Under the pieces are notes generated by a model, which saw nothing but the letters and a program-made list of their open reading frames with translations, searched no databases and was not told the origin of the DNA. 64,000 nt of DNA from the NCBI GenBank assembly GCA_902799685.1, contig CADCBO010000010.1, forward strand, positions 17,076 to 81,075, read 5' to 3'. Made by a program: the position numbers and the translations under genes. This stretch comes from an uncultured Bacteroidales bacterium. Lineage in GTDB: Bacteria > Bacteroidota > Bacteroidia > Bacteroidales > Bacteroidaceae. Each line of letters begins with the position of its first letter. The stretch's first letter is position 1. Positions 59,295 to 64,000 of the stretch are shown here, piece by piece.

Positions 59295-60560
59295 ATGGCT
59301 TATAAAAAACCGGATGTAGATTATACATCAAGCAGAGTACCCATGGAGGGTCGCAAAAGCAACATCAGCATGTTCATGGTAATGCTGGGATTCACATTCT
59401 TCTCGGCAAGCATGTGGGCCGGCCAGAATCTGGCTGCAGGCCTTAATTTCGGAGGATTCATAGGTGCCCTCATTCTGGGTGGTGTCATTCTGGGTCTATA
59501 CACAGGCACACTCGGTTATATTGGTGCCAAGACCGGACTCACACTCGATATGCTGGCACACCGCAGTTTTGGCCGCAAGGGCAGCTGGCTGCCCAGCGCA
59601 ATGATCAGCTTCACCCAGATGGGCTGGTTCGGCGTAGGTCTGGCCATGTTTGCCATTCCTGTTGCAAAAGAATTCCTTGGACTTGAGGTTACACCTGACC
59701 ACATGCCATATCAGGGTTATATCCTGGTAGCTGTAGCCGGTCTGCTTATGACCGCCAGTGCTTATTACGGCATAAAGAGCCTTGCCATTATCAGTTGGAT
59801 TGCAGTACCTTTGGTTGGTATCGTAGGTACAATCGCCATGATTATGGCCATTCACCGCGGTGACGCTTCACTTGTTGACCAGTTTGCAAAAGTCAATGAC
59901 GGTTCTCTTACCATCATAGCCGGAGCCGGTCTGGTTATAGGTAGTTTTGTATCGGGCGGTACCGCCACACCTAACTTTGCCCGTTTCTCAAAAACCGCCA
60001 AGGTTGGTTTCTGGGTAACCGTAGTGGCTTTCTTCCTGGGCAACTCCCTGATGTTCTTCTTTGGTGCCGCATCAAGCATATATGTAGGTGGCAATGACAT
60101 CTTTGAGGTTATGCTCAACCTTAACAGAATCATGTTCTATGTATCAGTTCTGGTACTTGGCCTCAATATCTGGACTACCAATGATAATGCCCTCTACTCA
60201 TCCGGTCTGGGACTCTGCAACATATTCGGATTCTCAAAGAAGACCATGGTTCTCATTGCAGGTATCATAGGTACTGTATCGGCTGTATGGCTTTATTGGA
60301 ATTTCTGTGGCTGGCTTAACATTCTTAACTGCACCCTGCCTCCCATCGGTGCAATCCTTATTGTCAGCTACTTCCTGAACCGCGATGATTATATGTCCGA
60401 TGACGTTCAGATCAAATCTGTCAACTGGGCATCAGTAATCGGTGTCATTCTGGGAGCAACAGTCGCAAACCTGCTGCATTGGGGTATCGCATCAATCAAT
60501 GGTATGGTTGTGGCAGTAGCCTGTTACCTGATTGGCAATGCCATAAGCACAAAAAAATGA
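59295..60560 (+). CDS. codB: Cytosine/purine permease (CodB-like, NCS1 family)
   Basis: 421 residues, about 12 transmembrane helices. The N-terminal MFMVMLGFTFFSASMWAGQNLAAGL and TQMGWFGVGLAMFA stretches, and WTTNDNALYSSGL in the middle, match E. coli CodB and NCS1 cytosine permeases. It would take up cytosine or another nucleobase with H+ or Na+. Near TPP-regulated genes such permeases can carry the thiamine pyrimidine HMP (CytX), but no riboswitch precedes this one. The PRTase-like gene upstream suggests a salvage pair. Confidence 0.88.
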   Translation: MAYKKPDVDYTSSRVPMEGRKSNISMFMVMLGFTFFSASMWAGQNLAAGLNFGGFIGALILGGVILGLYTGTLGYIGAKTGLTLDMLAHRSFGRKGSWLPSAMISFTQMGWFGVGLAMFAIPVAKEFLGLEVTPDHMPYQGYILVAVAGLLMTASAYYGIKSLAIISWIAVPLVGIVGTIAMIMAIHRGDASLVDQFAKVNDGSLTIIAGAGLVIGSFVSGGTATPNFARFSKTAKVGFWVTVVAFFLGNSLMFFFGAASSIYVGGNDIFEVMLNLNRIMFYVSVLVLGLNIWTTNDNALYSSGLGLCNIFGFSKKTMVLIAGIIGTVSAVWLYWNFCGWLNILNCTLPPIGAILIVSYFLNRDDYMSDDVQIKSVNWASVIGVILGATVANLLHWGIASINGMVVAVACYLIGNAISTKK

Positions 60561-60615
60561 AACATATCCCTTTTTTATCTATCTTCGCGGCAAAATAACC
60601 CTAAAGCAGATAAAA

Positions 60616-61479
60616 ATGAAAAAGACACTTTTTTTACTGGCTGCGCTTATTACGTCAAGCCTATATGCCCAGGAAGCTGAAGAAGGCTGGAGCCACAATG
60701 GTCTGGCAGGTTTCAATATGTCACAGACTTCATTCACCAACTGGAGTGAGGGTGGTCAGAATGTCGTTTCGGACAACGTGTATCTCAACGGATCGCTCAA
60801 TTATAAAAAGGACAAACTGTCCTGGACAAATGACCTGAACGCCACCTATGGTCAGAACTTCACCGAGGAGAACGGATGGCGCAAGGGCATGGACAACCTG
60901 AACTTTGCCTCCAAGTTAGGACACCAGATAACTGAGAAGCTCTATTATGCCGCACTGCTAGACTTCAAGTCACAGTTTGCCGACGGATACAAATACACTG
61001 ATGATTCCAAGGAACTTATTTCCAAGTTGCTTACACCATCATATCTGAATCTGTCAGTCGGTCTTGATTACAAGCCCAACAGCCACATAGCAGTTTACTA
61101 TTCACCCGTGGCAGGTAAGCTCACGATGGTAACTGACACCGCTTTTTCAGTTAAATACGGCATTGATCCCGGAAAGAAAGTAAAGCCGCAGTTAGGTTCC
61201 ATCCTCAAAGTCAATGTTGACTATAAGTTCTTTGAAGACAAAGTAACCTTTAAATCAGTTCTTGACCTGTTCACCGCATACGATGATTCGTTCGGAAACA
61301 TAGATGTGAACTGGGATGTCCTGATTGGTTACAACCTGACCAAGCTGCTCACCCTGACATTCCAGTCAACCCTTAAGTATGACGATGACATCAAGACCGT
61401 GGATTCAGACGGTAATCCTCATGGTGCAAAGGTCCAGTTCAAGGAGATGGTTGGAGTTGGCTTGAGCTACAAGTTCTGA
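60616..61479 (+). CDS. DUF3078-type outer-membrane protein
   Basis: 287 residues with a signal peptide ending at LYAQ (~19). The signature GWSHNGLAGFNMSQTSFTNWSEGGQN at the mature N-terminus and the repeated amphipathic strands (LSWTNDLNATYGQNF, KLYYAALLDFKSQF, GVGLSYKF at the end) match the DUF3078 family, a Bacteroidetes barrel group of unknown function. The gap upstream holds a TATCTTCG promoter-like word. The EamA-type transporter gene starts 20 bases after its stop. Confidence 0.85.
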   Translation: MKKTLFLLAALITSSLYAQEAEEGWSHNGLAGFNMSQTSFTNWSEGGQNVVSDNVYLNGSLNYKKDKLSWTNDLNATYGQNFTEENGWRKGMDNLNFASKLGHQITEKLYYAALLDFKSQFADGYKYTDDSKELISKLLTPSYLNLSVGLDYKPNSHIAVYYSPVAGKLTMVTDTAFSVKYGIDPGKKVKPQLGSILKVNVDYKFFEDKVTFKSVLDLFTAYDDSFGNIDVNWDVLIGYNLTKLLTLTFQSTLKYDDDIKTVDSDGNPHGAKVQFKEMVGVGLSYKF

Positions 61480-61499
61480 TATTCTGAAAGCAGGCAGTC

Positions 61500-62399
61500 A
61501 TGTGGTTGGCATTCGCTCTCGTTTCAGCCCTTTTCCTGGGTTTGTATGACGTAGCCAAGAAACAATCACTTAAGGAGAACGCGGTCATTCCGGTTCTCTG
61601 GTTCAATACCCTGTTCTGCTCACTCTTAATGCTGCCGTTCACGCTCCTGTCATGGAAGACAGGCATGCTGGACGGCAGCATCTTTTATGTTCCCACTGCC
61701 GGTTGGGAACTGCACCGCCTACTAATGCTAAAGGCGTTCATAGTGCTTGGTTCCTGGATCTTCGGCTACTTCGGAATGAAACACCTGCCCATAACCCTAT
61801 TCGGCCCCATTAACGCCACCCGTCCCATCATTGTATTATTGGGCGGACTGCTGCTATTTGGAGAGCGCTTGAACCTGTATCAGTGGATAGGTGTAATCAT
61901 TGCCGTCATATCATTCTACATGCTCAGTGTGAGCGGCAAGAAAGAGGGCATCAGTTTTGCCCATAACAAATGGGTGTTCTGCGTCATCATGGCCACCATA
62001 CTGGGAGCCGTCAGCGCCCTGTTTGACAAATACCTGCTGGGGCGTTTCAACAACATGTTCGTACAGGCCTGGAGCAACTTCTACCAGCTGGCCCTCATGA
62101 CGGTAATCCTCTTCACCCTATGGTGGCCCACACGCAAGCGCACCACCCCCTTCCAATGGAAATGGCCCATAATCTTCATCGCCGTATTCCTTACCCTGGC
62201 CGATTACGCATACTTCGTATCCCTAGCCTCCAGCGCATCAATGGTCTCCATCGTCTCCATGATCCGCCGCTCCAGTGTCATAGTCAGCTTCCTCTGCGGA
62301 GCCCTCCTCTTCCACGAGAAAAACCTCCGCAGCAAAGTCATCGACCTGCTCCTTGTCCTGCTGGGCCTCTTCTTCCTGCTAATAGGTTCTCTGCAATAA
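61500..62399 (+). CDS. DMT-superfamily transporter (EamA family)
   Basis: 299 residues with ten predicted transmembrane helices in two EamA repeats (~1-145 and ~158-298). Each repeat ends with a conserved motif: LFGPINATRPIIVLLGGLLLFGERL in the first and MIRRSSVIVSFLCGALLFHEKNL in the second. DMT proteins export or import metabolites; the substrate cannot be read. Its stop is directly followed by palindrome E, which may act as terminator. Confidence 0.9.
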   Translation: MWLAFALVSALFLGLYDVAKKQSLKENAVIPVLWFNTLFCSLLMLPFTLLSWKTGMLDGSIFYVPTAGWELHRLLMLKAFIVLGSWIFGYFGMKHLPITLFGPINATRPIIVLLGGLLLFGERLNLYQWIGVIIAVISFYMLSVSGKKEGISFAHNKWVFCVIMATILGAVSALFDKYLLGRFNNMFVQAWSNFYQLALMTVILFTLWWPTRKRTTPFQWKWPIIFIAVFLTLADYAYFVSLASSASMVSIVSMIRRSSVIVSFLCGALLFHEKNLRSKVIDLLLVLLGLFFLLIGSLQ

Positions 62400-62432
62400 T
62401 GTGTAATTGGGGACAGACCCCTTTTGCACATT
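62398..62432. repeat. Palindromic repeat copy E (AATGTG arm type)
   Basis: Arms AATGTG...CACATT enclose a GGGGACAGACCCC core. It touches the stop codons of two convergent genes. The same outer word AATGTG/CACATT occurs in copy F at 63735-63765, on the other side of the lipoprotein gene. Confidence 0.85.
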
Positions 62433-63673
62433 TAATTCCGCACCGCGCGAACAAAATATTTACTCCTTGTGTTGTCTGAACCATAAGTGGAGCTTGTAGA
62501 CCAGTTCCATCCTCTCCACGGATATGTTGTATAGATAGATGCCGTAAGATGAGCCTCGTCTGTGTTGTACTGCGGAGTGCTGGTCCAATATATACTTCCT
62601 ACTACAATGGCAATCTGTTTCCCGTTATTACCGGTAACGACAGCACAACCGCCTATGCACTCAGACTCGGCGCCAGATAAACAGCTGAGCAGTTCGTTGA
62701 ACTCGGCAACGGTAGGCAGACGTGCGCTGCTACCATATGCATTGGTAACAGCGGTCAATGCGTCATAATAGTTCAGTTCTGTTCCATCTTGTTCATGATA
62801 CATGCTCCATGGAGATGTCTGGCCTATGTTGCGCGATGCCCACTTGACGCTTAGGCCCAGATCGACAAAATCAGTTGTCTCTACATTCTTTGTAGTAAAT
62901 TCACGGACTTCGCTGGAAATGATGTTTCCTGCCATCTCCACCAACAGACAGTAATAATATGTAGTCCCAGGAATCAGATTCCAAATCTGGCATGACTCGT
63001 CTTTATCCAAATCCACGAACCATGCAGTCTGATGGTTTATGAAATCTTCCCAATTATCCCAACCAAGCTGATTGAATACAGTCTTTATTCTTGTGCTGAC
63101 GTTGGCTTTATCGGATGAAATCGCCACACCCCATATGTAAGACTCGTTTTCAAGAGAATTGCCGTTAAAGCCTATCCCAGAGAGAGAGACTTCATCAAAA
63201 TCAATCTTTGAAACTGAACCTATCCTGAAATCCACGACATTCGAGAACGGCTTTGTAGTAAAAGAACCTGTTTCTACTCCATATTGATTACCTACAAATG
63301 TCCGATAGAAATATTTGGTGTCCGGTTCCAGACCTCTTAAGATAAGAGAGAATTTGTTTCCCATTATCTTGTAGCAATATACGTATTGTGAATTAGAGAA
63401 AGACTCTGATTTGGAGTAGCAAACGCCAAAGGGCAGAACATCCAGATCACCAAGAAAAGCACGTAGGTCTCCCGTAACGTTGACATAACCCAGCACATTG
63501 GCATAAGTCATACCCGTGCTTTCCACACCACCTGTCACAGCAATGTCAGTCGTATTGTCTGCACCCATGTTGATGCCATCATCTTCTTTCTCTTTATCAC
63601 AAGAAGCAATACCTGAACTTAACGATGCAAATACAATTGCATAAAAAAATCTTCTGAGAATATTCCTTTTCAT
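62432..63673 (-). CDS. Lipoprotein with fibronectin-like domains and Fib_succ_major-type C-terminus
   Basis: 413 residues with a lipobox (SSGIASCDK, Cys ~25). Two fibronectin-III-like modules (LILRGLEPDTKYFYRTFVGNQYG, IWNLIPGTTYYYCLLVEMAG) precede a C-terminal domain of the Fibrobacter-succinogenes-major-paralogue type (FVDLGLSVKWASRNIG, ARLPTVAEFNELLSC, IYWTSTPQYN, KYFVRAVRN). It is likely surface-exposed and variable between strains. ATG 63673 is used rather than TTG 63679. Gene plus promoter are enclosed by palindromes E and F with the same arm word. Confidence 0.85.
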   Translation of the reverse strand: MKRNILRRFFYAIVFASLSSGIASCDKEKEDDGINMGADNTTDIAVTGGVESTGMTYANVLGYVNVTGDLRAFLGDLDVLPFGVCYSKSESFSNSQYVYCYKIMGNKFSLILRGLEPDTKYFYRTFVGNQYGVETGSFTTKPFSNVVDFRIGSVSKIDFDEVSLSGIGFNGNSLENESYIWGVAISSDKANVSTRIKTVFNQLGWDNWEDFINHQTAWFVDLDKDESCQIWNLIPGTTYYYCLLVEMAGNIISSEVREFTTKNVETTDFVDLGLSVKWASRNIGQTSPWSMYHEQDGTELNYYDALTAVTNAYGSSARLPTVAEFNELLSCLSGAESECIGGCAVVTGNNGKQIAIVVGSIYWTSTPQYNTDEAHLTASIYTTYPWRGWNWSTSSTYGSDNTRSKYFVRAVRN

Positions 63674-63703
63674 AAGCAATACATGTAAGGTTTATAATTT
63701 GCA

Positions 63704-63711
63704 CAAACATA
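63704..63711 (-). promoter_or_regulatory. -7 element inside the E/F-bracketed unit
   Basis: TATGTTTG on the minus strand, 30 bases ahead of ATG 63673 and inside the palindrome pair. Confidence 0.6.
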
Positions 63712-63734
63712 TAAAAAATTCTGATAATCACAAA

Positions 63735-63765
63735 AATGTGAAAAAGGGGACCCCTTTTACACATT
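63735..63765. repeat. Palindromic repeat copy F (AATGTG arm type)
   Basis: AATGTG and CACATT arms around AAAAAGGGGACCCCTTTT. Same arm word as copy E, 1.3 kb away, with the lipoprotein gene and its promoter between them. Confidence 0.85.
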
Positions 63766-63792
63766 GAGCAAAGGTTTCCGTTTGCTGGAGCG

Positions 63793-63908
63793 GGACTAAG
63801 GGTTAATGAGAACGTCAGTGCAGCGGCGTTAAGCGTAGGAGTTTGGAGGATCCCGTTAAGAACGGCGCATGTCTGACGAACGTTAGACCCCGAAGGGGGC
63901 TATAAGTT
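63793..63908 (+). mobile_element. Second copy of the 41.1-kb element (partial or divergent)
   Basis: Homologous to the MITE-like element at 41088-41278 in the opposite orientation: a 28-base block (63849-63876, containing CCCGTTAAGAACGGCGCATG) is identical, and GGACTA-AGGGTT, GGCGT-AAGCG and a CCCC-GAA-GGGG triloop hairpin (63888-63898) align around it. A matching terminal inverted repeat was not found before the window ends, so it is truncated, diverged or continues beyond. Confidence 0.65.
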
Positions 63909-64000
63909 CCTATGTTTGAAATCCCAAAGAAATGTACAGCTCCTGCGTATGCAGGCGGATGGACGCTCTCGGGGGTTTCGACCCCCGCCGCTGTGGCAGC
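63909..64000. other. Non-coding sequence with two hairpins at the window edge
   Basis: No gene recognised. CTGCGTATGCAG and a CGGGGG-TTTCGA-CCCCCG type hairpin near 63979-63998 are visible; they may belong to the neighbouring repeat element or to something beyond the window. Confidence 0.4.

Noticed and set aside
58059-60560. CodB as part of the TPP-regulated operon (CytX-like HMP transporter)
   Set aside because: A separate TAnnTTTG promoter at 58137 and a 113-base gap precede the PRTase-like gene, and no riboswitch is adjacent to CodB; an HMP role remains possible but is unsupported.
63920-64000. A GGGGGTTTCGACCCCC stem-loop that looks like a tRNA T-arm
   Set aside because: No acceptor stem, anticodon arm or D-arm could be placed around it; it is more likely part of the adjacent repeat element.

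Overview
The window looks like chromosomal DNA from a member of the order Bacteroidales (Prevotella/Bacteroides type). The evidence is the promoter motif TAnnTTTG ahead of many genes, lipoproteins of the 6-bladed beta-propeller type, a TonB-dependent receptor, glycan-degrading enzymes (GH10, two GH43, a CE2-type esterase) and outer-membrane barrels. No rRNA, tRNA or CRISPR was recognised. No transposase gene was seen, although several small repeat elements are present.

Layout. 1-6.6 kb: a truncated heavy-metal P-type ATPase, an HTH-DUF805 fusion with a propeller lipoprotein, a SprT-like protease, a decapitated propeller gene, and a secreted-protein gene bracketed by matching palindromes. 6.7-11.5 kb (minus): a probable four-gene run of a DUF4380-like protein, GH10 xylanase, membrane polyferredoxin and Fe-S aldo/keto reductase. 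11.5-19 kb: Y-family polymerase with a small partner, omega-amidase, Nudix hydrolase, propeller lipoprotein, carboxylesterase and EttA. 19.1-25.4 kb: an internally duplicated membrane protein with an XRE regulator behind a palindromic operator, then a 1306-residue secreted protein with a lipoprotein. 25.5-31.5 kb: an aromatic amino acid operon (aroF-tyrA-aroB-aroA-pheA-aroQ) preceded by an unannotated Tyr/Phe/Trp-rich leader peptide and an attenuator. 31.6-41 kb: exported proteins of unknown role (LPP20-like, TPR/Sel1, NTF2-like, TPR-barrel), then an acetyltransferase. 41-54.7 kb: sugar epimerase, phytase-like phosphatase, HAD phosphatase, thioesterase, GH43, nitroreductase, an SPFH/Arc/PH operon, MBL hydrolase, CE2 esterase, ABC-F, a second GH43 and a cytidylate-kinase-like protein. 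54.9-58 kb: a TPP riboswitch driving a TonB receptor and PnuT. 58.1-62.4 kb: PRTase-like protein with a CodB permease, a DUF3078-type protein and an EamA transporter. 62.4-64 kb: a lipoprotein bracketed by a second palindrome pair, then a repeat element running toward the window edge.

The two strongest non-gene signals are these. First, a leaderless, eight-aromatic leader peptide at 25548-25607 is followed by a terminator at 25643-25670, and a CCGGG segment in the peptide's last codons can pair with the terminator's 5' arm: a complete transcription attenuator for Tyr/Phe synthesis. Second, there is a family of hairpins with a shared GGGG(T/A)C core but differing outer arms. Members occur in pairs with the same outer arm, and two pairs each enclose one complete promoter-plus-exported-protein unit. 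Related small elements (a 191-bp element with 24-bp terminal inverted repeats, a second homologous copy, and a 230-bp fold-back) lie at 41.1, 63.8 and 43.5 kb.
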